Shown: positions 17,651 through 27,424, counted from the first letter of the stretch. The stretch: DNA of 64,000 nucleotides from Streptomyces sp. NBC_01232 (GCF_035989885.1 NZ_CP108518.1:8596093-8660092), one strand, 5' to 3'. Program-made: numbers and translations. Notes: a model not told the origin generated them from the letters alone.

Positions 17651-17878
17651 CTACCGTTCGGGTGCGGGCGGGGCTTCGGAAGGGCTCTGCTCGGCGTGCC
17701 CGCTCCGGGGGCGGTGGTGCCAGGCCGCGTACAGGCCGGCCAGAGCGGAGGCGTAGCCGGCGAGAGCCTCGGGGGAGACACGGCCGACGAGGACGAGGAC
17801 GACGCCGGTCGCCAGGACCGCCAGGAACACGGCGAGATCTACGGGAAAGCTGCCACGCGGGGGACGACGGCTCGGCAC
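17651..17878 (-). CDS. Small membrane protein
   Basis: This gene encodes 75 residues with a basic start (MPSRRPPRG) and two short hydrophobic helices (about 14-32 and 38-50), ending in a charged tail. Proteins of this form are frequent as orphans in Streptomyces. Upstream on the same strand (towards 17930) nothing else is coding. In the 17500-17640 part an overlapping minus-strand frame (ATYIGEIMHEVHRRRGIPAE) also looks coding-like but has no proper start. Confidence 0.55.
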   Translation of the reverse strand: MPSRRPPRGSFPVDLAVFLAVLATGVVLVLVGRVSPEALAGYASALAGLYAAWHHRPRSGHAEQSPSEAPPAPER

Positions 17879-18036
17879 GATGGTTCTCCTCAGTACATGG
17901 AAGGTCGCAGGACATCACCGCCGCCGCTCTGCCGCTGAGGCCGTGCCGCGGGGTGTGGTTCGAGCGTCACGTCCCGGCAATGGGTGCGCCAAGGGAAACG
18001 ATCTTCTTTCCGCAACTGTCAACCGGGAGAACAGGC

Positions 18037-19350
18037 ATGACGGGTGTTGCCGAGGAGGGAACCGGCGGCGAAGCCACCGCAGGCGCAGGGCCCCGGCCCG
18101 GCCGCCGACCACTCAACCCGCTGAAACCGGAGGTCTTCAGGAACCGTCCGCACAAGCTGGCGCTCGTCCGGCACCTCCGGTCCCTGATCGACGCCGCGGA
18201 CCTGGCCAGCAAGAACGTCGCCCCGGGCGCGGCCATGAGCGCCTCGACCCTCTCTAAGAACCTCTCGGGCGACCGGCTTCCCCAGCGCTCCACGGTCGAG
18301 GCGATCGTCCAGCTCTGCGGGGCGAGCGACGAGGTCCGGTCCCTGTTGCTGCGCCTGCACACCGCGGCCCTCGGAGAGGTGCACCCGGCCTTCGCCGAGC
18401 GCCTGGCGATGGCCGACGCCTACGAGGAGACCGTCCTCCTCCATGACCGGGTCCAGGCCCGCCTGGAGGAGGTCATCGGCGAGCACCGCCGCCGGCAGGC
18501 CGCTTACGACGACCTCCTGGTCCGGCACGAAGCGACCGGCCAGGCCCTCACCGCAGCCGAGGACGAACTCCGTACCCGGCAGCATGACCATCAGCAGGAG
18601 ACCGCCCGCCTGAACGCCCTGCTCCAGGAGGAACAAGAGGCTCGCCGACGGGACCGCACCGCCTTCGACGCCCGCCTCGACCGGGCGCGAGCCGACAGCG
18701 CGGAGCAGCTACGGGCCCGGGAGACGAAGGAAGCGCGCCTCGGCCAGGACCTGCTCGCACAGGAGAACGAGATCCAAATCGTCCGCGGGCTGCTGGAGGA
18801 CTCGGCCGCCGAGGCGACAGCCCTCCGGCAGGAACGCGACCGCCTACGCGTCGAGTCCGCCCGGCTGCGCGAGGACCTGGTGAGCCTCCAGGCGGAACTC
18901 GCGGCAGCCGGAGCCGGCCAGGACGAACACGTCGAGGACCTGATGCTCGCCCCGGCACAGCAGGCCGTCGGCCGGGTCCTCGACCGTCATCCCGCCCCGC
19001 GGGAGGACGGCGAAGAGACGGGGCAGCCGCCGGTTGCCCGGGACGCGACCCAGGCCGACGGCGGGGCCGGCATCCCGGTGGCCGCCCATCCGAAGCCGCA
19101 GCTGAGAGACCGCGTCGACAGGCTCCAGCTGGCATCCTGGGGCGCCTTCGTGGTCGGCGTGGTGCTCTTCGGCATCGGACTGTTCCAGTACACCGGGCCG
19201 GTGCTGGAAGCCCGCCTGACGGCTGCCGGAGGGTGGTTCGTCGGCAGCGGAGCCCTCGTGCTCTTCGTCGGGTTCATCCTCACGGCTGTACGCGACGCGA
19301 GGTACTGCTCCGTCGACCCCACCGACTACGCATACATGTATGACCTATGA
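18037..19350 (+). CDS. HTH / coiled-coil / two-TM protein
   Basis: The 437-residue protein combines three parts. Residues 35-110 are helical and include a helix-turn-helix-like segment (MSASTLSKNLSGDRLPQRST). Residues 120-300 are an almost continuous coiled coil rich in Glu, Arg and Ala. Residues 355-415 contain two membrane helices. An ATG with a GGGAGA site starts it. The layout resembles the gene at 61130, where a similar head and coiled coil are fused to a transporter. It may tether a DNA- or protein-binding head to the membrane; the function is unknown. Confidence 0.65.
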   Translation: MTGVAEEGTGGEATAGAGPRPGRRPLNPLKPEVFRNRPHKLALVRHLRSLIDAADLASKNVAPGAAMSASTLSKNLSGDRLPQRSTVEAIVQLCGASDEVRSLLLRLHTAALGEVHPAFAERLAMADAYEETVLLHDRVQARLEEVIGEHRRRQAAYDDLLVRHEATGQALTAAEDELRTRQHDHQQETARLNALLQEEQEARRRDRTAFDARLDRARADSAEQLRARETKEARLGQDLLAQENEIQIVRGLLEDSAAEATALRQERDRLRVESARLREDLVSLQAELAAAGAGQDEHVEDLMLAPAQQAVGRVLDRHPAPREDGEETGQPPVARDATQADGGAGIPVAAHPKPQLRDRVDRLQLASWGAFVVGVVLFGIGLFQYTGPVLEARLTAAGGWFVGSGALVLFVGFILTAVRDARYCSVDPTDYAYMYDL

Positions 19351-19711
19351 CTTATGACCTCCTCGAAGGCGTGAGCGGCCCCGGGGTTGGGCTCCGCCCG
19401 GGGATGCTGGGGCCGCCCACGGCCGTCGGAGGCTGAGGGTGTTGTTCGGTCTGGTCCACGTCGTCGCGGCACGGGGTGCAGCAGCGGAATTGCCTGTGAT
19501 CCTTCCCCGGTTCGCGGCTTACCGGTACATCGCCATCGTGGGTGTCGCCAAGCCGCTGGTTCCTGCTCATGCTGAGAGTCGTCCAACAGAAGAACCTCGC
19601 GGGCGGCCGGCCGTCGAGGGATCCCGCCCGGACATCGACGCTCGAAGCGCCCTGCCACCACTTCCGGCCCGCCCTGCCCGTACTGATGAACCGCGAAGCC
19701 AACCGCCGAGG
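19351..19711. other. Intergenic stretch without a recognisable gene
   Basis: Frames exist on both strands but none has consistent codon bias or a ribosome site. I see nothing functional here. Confidence 0.5.
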
Positions 19712-20101
19712 TCAGTAGGTGTTCATGTACCAGATCGTGCCACCGAAAAAGATCGGAAGAGTGAACGCCATCTGCAGCACCCAGGGCACATCCGGCCCCT
19801 CGTCATCAGGCTTGGCCGGGTTCTCCGCACGCCACGTCATGAAGCTGCGCATGGCCTTCCAGTGCCCCACGACCCCCAGCGCGATCCCCAGGGTTATCCC
19901 GCAGTAGACGGGAAGTATCTCGCTCAGAGACCACTCTTGCTTGACGCTCGAGGCGGTGAGCACCACGAACCCTGCCACCGGGCCGCATGACACCCAGAGC
20001 TTTTGCCGCCAGTTCACCATCCCGGGGAACAGCGCGGCGAGATACACAACCACACTGATCGTGGCGAACAGCCACCACAGGGGAGAAGACTGGTCCGGCA
20101 T
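19712..20101 (-). CDS. Four-helix membrane protein
   Basis: This gene encodes 129 residues with four hydrophobic helices (starting at about LWWLFATISVVVYLAALF) and a short charged loop (ENPAKPDDEG). The ATG at 20101 is preceded by GAAAGGG; the longer frame upstream has a weaker composition. GC content is lower than in neighbouring genes, suggesting recent acquisition. No family is recognised. Confidence 0.6.
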   Translation of the reverse strand: MPDQSSPLWWLFATISVVVYLAALFPGMVNWRQKLWVSCGPVAGFVVLTASSVKQEWSLSEILPVYCGITLGIALGVVGHWKAMRSFMTWRAENPAKPDDEGPDVPWVLQMAFTLPIFFGGTIWYMNTY

Positions 20102-20875
20102 CAAAACCCTTTCATCTAGCCTCGCGACCATGGCCCGAAGGTTCCCCACCTCGCCCGCAACGGCCATCTGGCCAACCGGCCCAGCGGCGCAAGATCCACA
20201 GGACAACCCTAGTCGCCCGCTGATGACAAAGATCAGGAAACTGCCGGACGGTCTACCCCTTGACCTGCAGCTTCACGTTGGCGGAGCCCACTGGCCAGGC
20301 ACCCGCCACCGCCTAGACCGCCTTTGATCAGGGCTGTGAGCGCGGCGGCCATGCGGCGGCGCGCGGACCACGGGCGCCGGGCAGCGGAGCGTCGGCGGGC
20401 CGGAGGCCGCTCGTCCGGCAGCCCAACAGTGTGGGAGGTGGCCTCGTCCGTCGCGATGGGCTGCTCTTTCCCGGCTCCGCGTTCCCGCAATCGCGGCCCG
20501 CGTGCGCCACCGAGTTCACCCACGTCCTGGACAGCCCGGCGGGGCGGATCGGAGCGCCTGTTCGCACCTTGTTCTGGCGGCCGGGCCGCCCGGTGGCCGT
20601 ATGGCTGCGCCGGCGCGGCCGTCCGCAGCCCGTTCGCCGAGCGCAGCCGCTCGAGCCCCTGGACGGTGCTGCCCGCTGACCGGGCATCGGCCGGAGGGCC
20701 CGCGGGAATTGGCTGGCAGGTGCATGACGGGATAGTGGGATTCGGGACTACCTTCTTAGGGCTCCGGAGGGGCGGCTGTCCGGACTCGCGGGCCACAGGC
20801 GGGCGGTGGCGGTGTCTCCAGTGCCCCGGCTCCGCCGAGGGGCCGGGTCCCCCCCACGCATGAAGGAAGACGACC
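20102..20875. other. Long gap before snapalysin; degraded DNA
   Basis: No convincing gene. Near 20250-20310 a minus-strand tail (SANVKLQVKG followed by a stop) could be the end of a lost exported protein. The last 150 bases should contain the promoter of the protease gene. Confidence 0.4.
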
Positions 20876-21448
20876 ATGTCTCTGGGCACCTGGCTGAAAG
20901 TCGGCACCTCTGCCGCCGCGCTGGTCCTCGCGGCGGCAACCGCCGCGACCGCGGCACCCGCGCCCATACCGGACGCCACCGCAGCGATAGTGACACTCCG
21001 ATACGACGACAGCCGAGCCGGCGGCTGGGAAGCGGCCATTGCGGCCGGGGTCGCTTCCTGGAACGCGAACGTCAGCAACGTACGGCTGGTGGAGGCCGCG
21101 CCCGGGGCCCGGGCCGAGATCGTCATCGTGGCCACCACCGGCTGGCCGCAAGCCACCCTCGGTCCGGTCCGTCCGGGGCGACAGGTCCGAGTCGAACTCG
21201 GCGCGCAGGCCGTGAGCCAGGGGTACGACAAGACGCGCATCGCTGCGCACGAGCTGGGCCACAGCCTGGGCCTCCCGGACACCAAACCGGGACCGTGCTC
21301 GCAGCTGATGTCCGGGTCCAGCGCCGGGACGGCCTGCACCAACGCCGTGCCCAACGCGACGGAGCGGTCCCGCGTGCAGAACGCCTACGCGAACGGGTTC
21401 GCGGCAGCCGTGCCGACCGACGGCCGGGTACTCATCGACGCCCCCTGA
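20876..21448 (+). CDS. Snapalysin-family zinc metalloprotease (M7)
   Basis: The 190-residue secreted protease has a signal peptide (residues 1-27, ending TAATAAP) and the M7 zinc site HELGHSLGLPD (HExxHxxGxxD). Behind it comes the conserved GPCSQLMSG with the Met-turn, and two cysteines. Snapalysin is a small extracellular protease known to cleave milk proteins. The usual divergent LysR regulator gene is missing here, so control must differ. Length is normal for the family. Confidence 0.92.
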   Translation: MSLGTWLKVGTSAAALVLAAATAATAAPAPIPDATAAIVTLRYDDSRAGGWEAAIAAGVASWNANVSNVRLVEAAPGARAEIVIVATTGWPQATLGPVRPGRQVRVELGAQAVSQGYDKTRIAAHELGHSLGLPDTKPGPCSQLMSGSSAGTACTNAVPNATERSRVQNAYANGFAAAVPTDGRVLIDAP

Positions 21449-21568
21449 CCGGCGAGTCGGCGGGTGGGCCGGTGCGGGCTCCGGCTGGGACGGGACTCCG
21501 GCCCGCCGGCTGGTGCCGGTGGACCGGGCCCGTGCCGTCGCCGCTTCGCGACCGGGCAGCCTCGGGAC

Positions 21569-23326
21569 TCAGACGATGTTCTTGTAGAGGTTCCAACCGG
21601 TACCGAACTTCACCCGGGCGGCGAAGGTCTCGGTACCGGCCTTGCCCGTCGAGGAGTACCGGTACACGACGCCGTTCGGAAGACGGCAGAGCAGGTCGCC
21701 CTTGCTGTCGCCGTCGATGTCACCCGGAACGAACAGCTTGTCGTACTGGTCGAAGCCGCTGCCCACCTGCTCCCGGGTGGCGAACGGCGCGGTGGCCGTG
21801 CCCGTGCCCTTGAAGAGGAACAGGCGGCCGGAGGCGTCCCGGGCGAGCAGGTCGGGCCGCCCGTCGCCGGAGTAATCGCCCGCGCCGACGAGCGCGTCGT
21901 AGCCGTTCCAGCCGGTGCCGACCTTGATGCGCGCGCCGAACCTGGTCACCAGCGCACCGTCGCCGGGATGGAGCCACAGAGTGCCGGCGGAGTCGCGACC
22001 GAGGAGGTCGCCCTTGCCGTCGCCGGTGAGGTCACCGGGGCCGACCGTCATGGTGTAGTTCCACGTCGTGCTGACCCGCTCGCCCTGGATGTACAGGTCG
22101 CTGCCGATGTTCTGTACGTAGGTCGCGTGGTTGCGGCTGTTGAGACCGGTGGCGTACGTGTTGCGGGAGCCGGGCGTCTCCTTGCCGGCCCAGACCGGCG
22201 GCGTCCGGTAGTCGCCGTTGGCCAGGGCGCTGTACTTGGCGAGGTCGTCGTCCGCTTCGGTGCCGAGGTTCTGTCCCTTGCCGTAGAGCGGCGTGGTGCC
22301 CGCGCCGACGATGAACTTGTTGAATTCATAGCCACTGCCGAAGTACGCGGGTGCGGCGAACTTGCCGCCACCGACCGACTTGAACCAGTACTCCACGCCG
22401 TCGCGGTCGCGGGCGAGCAGGTCGCTCAGACCGTCGCCGTCACCGTCGTCCGAGCCGGTGATCACGTTGTACGCGTTCCAACCGGTGCTGACCTTGACAC
22501 GGGCCTTGAGCGGGGCGGTGGCGCTGCCGGCTCCCTTGTGGAACCACAACTCACCGCTCAGCGTACGGGTGAGGACGTCGCCCAGGCCGTCGCCGTCGAC
22601 GTCGTCGGCTCCGACCAGTTGGTCGTAGATCCCCCAGCCGGAGCCGACCTTGACCCGCGTGTTGAAGGGTTTGCTCACGCTTCCGGTGCCGGTGTACAGC
22701 CACAGGTCGCCGGCGTGGTCCCGGGCCAGCAAGTCGGGACGGCGGTCTCCGGTCAGGTCGCCGGTGGCCATGACGCGGTTGTAGATCTGCCATCCGCGGC
22801 CCGACCAAAGGGGCGCCGACGTGCTCGTCAGGCCGGCTTCGTAGAGCGTGAGGACACCGTCGAAGGAGAGCGAGAGCAGCTCGGCCTTGCTGGTGCCGCC
22901 CACGTTGCCCACCGGCAGCAGGTCCTTGAACGAGGCGGAGGGGTCGGGGTCGGTCTTGTAGATCGTGTATTGGCTCCAGGTCGAGATCGACGACAGATAG
23001 ACGGCCGTGGTCTGGTCGAACTCCATGACGATCATGTCGCTGATGCCGTCGCCGTCGACGTCGTGCCGCGGCTTGGCGGCGGTCGGCGCCGCCGGCCGCA
23101 CGGCGCGGCCGGGCATGACGACGCTCGGGTACTCGCGATCGCTGCCCGGTGCGGCCTCGGGGACCGAATCCGCCGCCGGGCCGGCCGATGGCCGGGCGGC
23201 GGCGGAGTCGGGTATGCCGGGCTGCGGGGCGGCGCTGCTCGGGGCGGCGGCCAGGGCGCTGACGGCCAGGGCCAGTACGCCGCCGGCGGCCAGTGCACTC
23301 AGTCTTCCGCGGTGCGATGAAGTCAA
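21569..23326 (-). CDS. Secreted FG-GAP/VCBS repeat protein
   Basis: A 585-residue exported protein. The likely start is TTG at 23326, behind a strong AGGGGGGATC site; longer frames lack this. After the signal peptide (ALAVSALAAAPSSAA) and a Pro/Ala-rich linker there are about eight beta-propeller blades marked by DxDGDGxxD or DLTGDxxxDLLARD. These are calcium-binding loops of FG-GAP repeats. Such propellers bind ligands or surfaces outside the cell. The gene converges with snapalysin. Confidence 0.85.
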   Translation of the reverse strand: MTSSHRGRLSALAAGGVLALAVSALAAAPSSAAPQPGIPDSAAARPSAGPAADSVPEAAPGSDREYPSVVMPGRAVRPAAPTAAKPRHDVDGDGISDMIVMEFDQTTAVYLSSISTWSQYTIYKTDPDPSASFKDLLPVGNVGGTSKAELLSLSFDGVLTLYEAGLTSTSAPLWSGRGWQIYNRVMATGDLTGDRRPDLLARDHAGDLWLYTGTGSVSKPFNTRVKVGSGWGIYDQLVGADDVDGDGLGDVLTRTLSGELWFHKGAGSATAPLKARVKVSTGWNAYNVITGSDDGDGDGLSDLLARDRDGVEYWFKSVGGGKFAAPAYFGSGYEFNKFIVGAGTTPLYGKGQNLGTEADDDLAKYSALANGDYRTPPVWAGKETPGSRNTYATGLNSRNHATYVQNIGSDLYIQGERVSTTWNYTMTVGPGDLTGDGKGDLLGRDSAGTLWLHPGDGALVTRFGARIKVGTGWNGYDALVGAGDYSGDGRPDLLARDASGRLFLFKGTGTATAPFATREQVGSGFDQYDKLFVPGDIDGDSKGDLLCRLPNGVVYRYSSTGKAGTETFAARVKFGTGWNLYKNIV

Positions 23327-23545
23327 GATCCCCCCTGAGGATCGAGCCGGGACCCGCCCGGACACGTCTCGCTGTTTGCCTGGAGACACACATCCACGCG
23401 TGAACGGTTCCCACTTCCAGCTGTGCCGGGCATGCCGCGCCATTGACCACGCCGGTGGACTTCATGCGCCAATTCCTTTTCACCCAGGTGTAGTTGATGG
23501 GGTGAGGGACTCCGACCGGCGGGTCGGCCGCTGCGGCAGCGGCCG

Positions 23546-23784
23546 CTACCGCAGCGGCGGCTTCGCCGACGAGATCTCCCTGGTTGGCGCGCGCAAACGG
23601 ACGGCGGGCAGGAATGCCAGGGTGGCCGGAAGGAGCAGAAGATGCCGATCGCGCCGACGGGGCCGAGGGCCTTGTTGTTGGTCAGGTCGCCGGCGAGGAG
23701 CGCGAGGAGGCCGAGGGCTACGGTGGCGGCGCTGGCTGTGACTGCCCCGGCGGAGCGTCGGACGGAGGCGGCGGCTGCCATGCG
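23546..23784 (-). pseudogene. MMPL transporter C-terminal remnant
   Basis: The minus-strand translation gives ALGLLALLAGDLTNNKALGP and then VGAIGI. After a small frameshift it reads LPATLAFLPAVRLRAP and ends in a stop. This is the last-helices region of MMPL/RND lipid exporters (LGPVxAxGIxxxxxxxLTLLPAL). Everything upstream is missing. Confidence 0.55.
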
Positions 23785-23802
23785 GTCGCCCGACTCAGGA
23801 CC

Positions 23803-24185
23803 AGGACCCGCCCCCAGAACCCGTCCGGGCCGAACCGGTCCGCGCTCTGCACGCCGCCCACCGGGCCCTCGCGGCCGTCGTGGCCCCGCTGGAGGACGAG
23901 GACTCTTGGCAGCCCACCGGCTGTACGGGCTGGGCCGTCCGGACCTGCTCTTCCACTGCCTCATGGACTGCCGGCGCGGCCTCGTGGCCCTGCACACCCC
24001 GGCCCCCGGACCGGTCGACCGGGACGCCGTCACCTACTGGATCGACTGGCGCCCCGGTACCGAGGGCGCGGCCAACGGCCAACGGCCGACGTCGGGCGCG
24101 GGTCACCGCGGGCATGTTCCTGCGCTTCGACCAGTTGCGCGGGCTGCTCGGCCGCCCACACCCGCTCGACCCGCGTCCTTCCCCC
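23803..24185 (+). pseudogene. Frameshifted maleylpyruvate isomerase-family gene
   Basis: Across three frames one can read ALHAAHRALAAVVAPLEDED, then SWQPTGCTGWAVR, then DLLFHCLMDCRRGLVALHTP and RDAVTYWIDWRPG. Another shift leads to RVTAGMFLRFDQLRGLLGR. This is the DinB-like family also represented by the intact gene at 3715. At least two indels disrupt it. Confidence 0.6.
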
Positions 24186-24294
24186 TGCTCGGCTGACGGC
24201 ACCGGTGTTCCTCAGGTCGCCCCGTCCTGTCCGGGAGGCCTGCGGCCGACGCTCGTGGGGCCGGCTCCGAGGAGACCGCGCCCGGTGAGGAACC

Positions 24295-25989
24295 CTAGGC
24301 GAAGGAGAACCAGTTGACGTTGACGAAGTCGGAGGGCTGGCCGCTGTCGAAGGTCAGATAGACGTCGTGGGTTCCGGTGGTGCGGCGGATGTCGGCGGGG
24401 ACGGTGCGCCAGGCCTGCCATCCGCCGGTATTGGCGACGGCGAAGCCGCCGACCGGGGTGGCTGTGGGGCTGTCGAGGCGGACCTGGACCAGGCCGCTGA
24501 CTCCGCCGGCGGCCCCGGAAGCGACTCGGGCGTCGAAGCGGGTGGCGCCGGTGGAGCCGAAGGCGACGGCCGAGAACTTGAGCCAGTCGCCGTTGGACAG
24601 ATGGCCGACGGCGGATCCGCCGCCGCCGTCGGAGCAGGCCTCGACCTGTGCTCCGGACTGGGCATTGAACGCTTCGGCCTGGATGGTGGTGAAGGCGCTG
24701 ACCCCGCCGCCCGGGGCGGTGGCGGTGGCGGTCGGCGTCGGGGCCGGTGTGCCGCCGCTGGCCACACCGCCGACCGTGATGGTCCAGCGGCCGGGGGTGC
24801 CGGACTGCACCTTGCCCTCGAAGTCGACTCCGTCCGGGTGCACGTCGTCGTAGGGGAAGGCGTACCCGAGATGGTCGGGGGTGGTGTTGTGCAGGATGCG
24901 GGAGTAGTGGTTGGTGCGCGGCCGGGTGTAGAAGGCGGCGGGCTTCTCCGCGGTCGGCTGGTGGGGGTTGTCCAGCAGGGTGGTGCGGTTGAAGGCGGCG
25001 GCGAGCCGTGCGCTGATATTGCCCATCAGGTCGTTGCCCGTGGTGAAGGGCGCGTCGCTGCAGGAGAAGATCGAAAGGGTGGACGGCTTGGCGAAGCTGC
25101 CGACCCCGGGGAAGGCGAGGAGGTCGCCGTTCACCCGGCCGGTGACGGTTCCCCAGGTGAACTGGGTGTCGATGCGCAGGTCGGTGGAGCGGTACTTGTT
25201 CCACACCTCGTCCACGTAGCCGTCGAAGTAGCCGCGGAACAAGTCGCTGTTGCCGCGGATCGCCAGGTTGGGACTGAGTACGCGCACGTCGCGGCCGCCC
25301 GCGGTGACGATCAGCCGGCTCCAGTCGCTGCCGTCGGCGGCGGACTGGGCCCGCAGCGCTGCGGCGACCCGGGACAGTCCGTCGGCGGGCAGCCCGCGCA
25401 CCGTCTGGGTGCCCTGCCCGGTCTCCAGTTGGAAGGCGATCGGCAGCGAGACCATGTCGACGAACGTGATGTTGGCGTACAACTGGTCGCTGTTGAAGGT
25501 GAACTCGCAGAAGTCGTGAGCGATGTTCGCGTTGGGGTCGGTGGGGTTGCTCACCGACGGCAGGGCCAGACCGCCGCCGCGGTTCACCAGGAAGGTGAGC
25601 TTCGTGCCGACGGAGAAGTAGATACGGCCGCTGTCCAGGCGCGGCAGCGTCACCCTCCGCGCTCCGGCGCCGGACGCGTTGAGCGGGATGGCACAGTCGG
25701 CCCCGAGCGGGGTCTGATCGTTGGCCGGGGCCGGCGGGTGGTACAGGCTGGAGCCGTTGGCCTGGACAAAGGCCCAGGTGCCGCCGGCCGCGGGGTCACG
25801 GCCGAGCACATAGGCGTACACCGTGTTGTTGCCGGTGGTGTTCACCAGGTCCAGGGGGAGCGTGGCGGTGGTGGACGCGTTGGCGCTCATCTCGAGCCAG
25901 GCTGCCGCGGCGGGCACGGCCAGGGCCAGGCCCGCCGTCACGGCGAGGAGTTTTCTACGGGGCAGGGTTCGCTGGTGGCGAGCCGTCAC
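24295..25989 (-). CDS. Secreted GH64 beta-1,3-glucanase with CBM6
   Basis: The 564-residue protein has a signal peptide and then a thaumatin-like GH64 domain (about 45-400) with IYFSVGTKLTFLVNRGGGL, HDFCEFTFN and LSIFSCSDAPF. A Pro/Thr linker (TPAPTPTATATAP) follows. A C-terminal CBM6-like domain carries IQAEAFNAQSG and WLKFSAVAFG. GH64 enzymes release long laminari-oligosaccharides from beta-1,3-glucan, the main polymer of fungal walls. GTG at 25989 is the start. It lies 86 bp behind the GH16 gene on the same strand and is probably co-transcribed. Confidence 0.9.
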   Translation of the reverse strand: MTARHQRTLPRRKLLAVTAGLALAVPAAAAWLEMSANASTTATLPLDLVNTTGNNTVYAYVLGRDPAAGGTWAFVQANGSSLYHPPAPANDQTPLGADCAIPLNASGAGARRVTLPRLDSGRIYFSVGTKLTFLVNRGGGLALPSVSNPTDPNANIAHDFCEFTFNSDQLYANITFVDMVSLPIAFQLETGQGTQTVRGLPADGLSRVAAALRAQSAADGSDWSRLIVTAGGRDVRVLSPNLAIRGNSDLFRGYFDGYVDEVWNKYRSTDLRIDTQFTWGTVTGRVNGDLLAFPGVGSFAKPSTLSIFSCSDAPFTTGNDLMGNISARLAAAFNRTTLLDNPHQPTAEKPAAFYTRPRTNHYSRILHNTTPDHLGYAFPYDDVHPDGVDFEGKVQSGTPGRWTITVGGVASGGTPAPTPTATATAPGGGVSAFTTIQAEAFNAQSGAQVEACSDGGGGSAVGHLSNGDWLKFSAVAFGSTGATRFDARVASGAAGGVSGLVQVRLDSPTATPVGGFAVANTGGWQAWRTVPADIRRTTGTHDVYLTFDSGQPSDFVNVNWFSFA

Positions 25990-26075
25990 GGTGGGGGTCC
26001 GTTCTTCTTCAGGTCGGGCGGGGGAGCGGTCGGACGCAGGGACGGGGGAGAGGGGAGGGCGGCGGGGCTGGTGGG

Positions 26076-27335
26076 TCAGCCGACCGTCCACTTCTGGTTG
26101 GCGGCGCCGGTGCAGGTCCAGGTCTGCAACCGGGTGCCGTCGGCGGAGGAGTTGCCCTTGGCGTCCAGGCACTTGCCCGCACCGGTGTTGGTGAGGTCAC
26201 GGGCGGCGGTGTACGTCCACTTCTGGGCGTTGGTGCCGTTGCAGGTGTAGAGCTGGACGACGGCGCCGTCGGCGGTGGAGCCGCCCGCGACGTCCAGGCA
26301 CTTGCCGAGGGCGCGGACGGTGCCGTCGCCGCCGATGGTCCACTGCTGGGCCGCGCTGCCGGTGCAGTCGTGCAGCTGGATGGGGGTGCGGTCGGCGTCG
26401 GAGCCGCCGGCGACGTCGACGCACATGCCGCCGATGCCACGGATCGGGCGTGCGGAGGGGGCGCCGGCGGAGGAGGCGCGGACGTAGTCGACGGTCATCG
26501 TCTGCGGGAAGGACGTGGAGGCGTCCGGGCTGCCGGGCCAGTCCCCACCGACCGCCAGGTTGAGGATGATGAAGAACGGGTGGTCGAAGACCCACTTGTT
26601 GCCGCCGGTGTCGGCCGGCGTGAGGGTCTTGTACGTGGTGCCGTCCACCGACCAGACGAGGGAGTTCGGGCTCCAGTCGACGGCGAACACGTGGAAGTCG
26701 TCGGCGAAGGCGCGGCCGCCGGGCAGGTTGTACGCGGCGCCGAGGCCGCCCGCTCCGGAGTAGCCGGGGCCGTGCACCGTACCGTGCACGGTGCTGGGTT
26801 CGCGGCCGATGTTCTCCATGATGTCGATCTCGCCGCTGCCCGGCCAGCCCACGCTGCCGAGGTCGTTGCCGAGCATCCAGAAGGCGGGCCAGATGCCCTG
26901 GCCGCGCGGGATTTTGATGCGGGCCTCGAAGCGGCCGTACGCCTGGGTGAAGGTTTTGGCGGTGTTCAGCCGGGCCGAGGTGTATTGGCACTGCCCGTAC
27001 CAGCAGCCGAGGCCGGCGTCGGTGTTCTTCCGCGCGGTGATGACGAGGTTGCCCTGGCCGTCGAGCGCGGCGTTCGAGGTGCTGGTGGTGTAGTACTGCA
27101 GCTCGTGGTTGCCGAAGCCCGAACCGCCGGTCTCGAGCGTCCACTTGGCGGCGTCAGGAGCGCGGCCGGCCGCGCCGTCGAACTCGTCCGACCAGGTCTG
27201 CGCGACAACTGCGGCACCCGCGGGCGGGGCCATCGAACGGGTGAAGGACATGAGCACCGCCGCGACCAGGGCGGTGGTCACGAGGAGCACCACTCCGCCG
27301 AGAGAGCGGCGACGTGCGCGATGAGCAGCAGCCAT
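26076..27335 (-). CDS. Secreted GH16 endo-beta-1,3-glucanase with ricin-type lectin domain
   Basis: The 419-residue protein has a signal peptide or anchor, a GH16 domain (about 50-285) with the catalytic pair in GEIDIMENIG (ExDxxE), and a C-terminal ricin-B trefoil. The trefoil has three QxW repeats (QQWTI, QKWTY, QKWTV). The enzyme cuts beta-1,3-glucan internally. Two ATGs six bases apart are possible; 27335 is better spaced from the AAGGA site. A LacI-type operator lies about 80 bp upstream. With the GH64 gene it forms a glucan-degrading unit. Confidence 0.92.
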   Translation of the reverse strand: MAAAHRARRRSLGGVVLLVTTALVAAVLMSFTRSMAPPAGAAVVAQTWSDEFDGAAGRAPDAAKWTLETGGSGFGNHELQYYTTSTSNAALDGQGNLVITARKNTDAGLGCWYGQCQYTSARLNTAKTFTQAYGRFEARIKIPRGQGIWPAFWMLGNDLGSVGWPGSGEIDIMENIGREPSTVHGTVHGPGYSGAGGLGAAYNLPGGRAFADDFHVFAVDWSPNSLVWSVDGTTYKTLTPADTGGNKWVFDHPFFIILNLAVGGDWPGSPDASTSFPQTMTVDYVRASSAGAPSARPIRGIGGMCVDVAGGSDADRTPIQLHDCTGSAAQQWTIGGDGTVRALGKCLDVAGGSTADGAVVQLYTCNGTNAQKWTYTAARDLTNTGAGKCLDAKGNSSADGTRLQTWTCTGAANQKWTVG

Positions 27336-27412
27336 GGGCATGGTTCCTTGTCTGAACGGGGGAGGAGAAGGGGGCGGGCCGGGCGAGCGGTGAAGAGTGA
27401 CAGGAGGGGTAC

Positions 27413-27424
27413 GAGAGCGCTCTC
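27413..27424. promoter_or_regulatory. LacI-type operator upstream of GH16
   Basis: GAGAGCGCTCTC is a perfect 12-bp palindrome with the central CG typical of LacI-family sites, close to the CebR site core. The same core occurs before the S1 peptidase gene at 29064-29077. Confidence 0.7.

Noticed and set aside
14244..19350. The NLR area as a typical lanthipeptide or other biosynthetic cluster
   Set aside because: No precursor peptide, synthetase or tailoring enzyme is present; the neighbours are ATPase, membrane and coiled-coil proteins.
20233..21354. 373-codon minus-strand frame opposite snapalysin
   Set aside because: It is the shadow of the protease gene plus non-coding DNA and has no recognisable domain.
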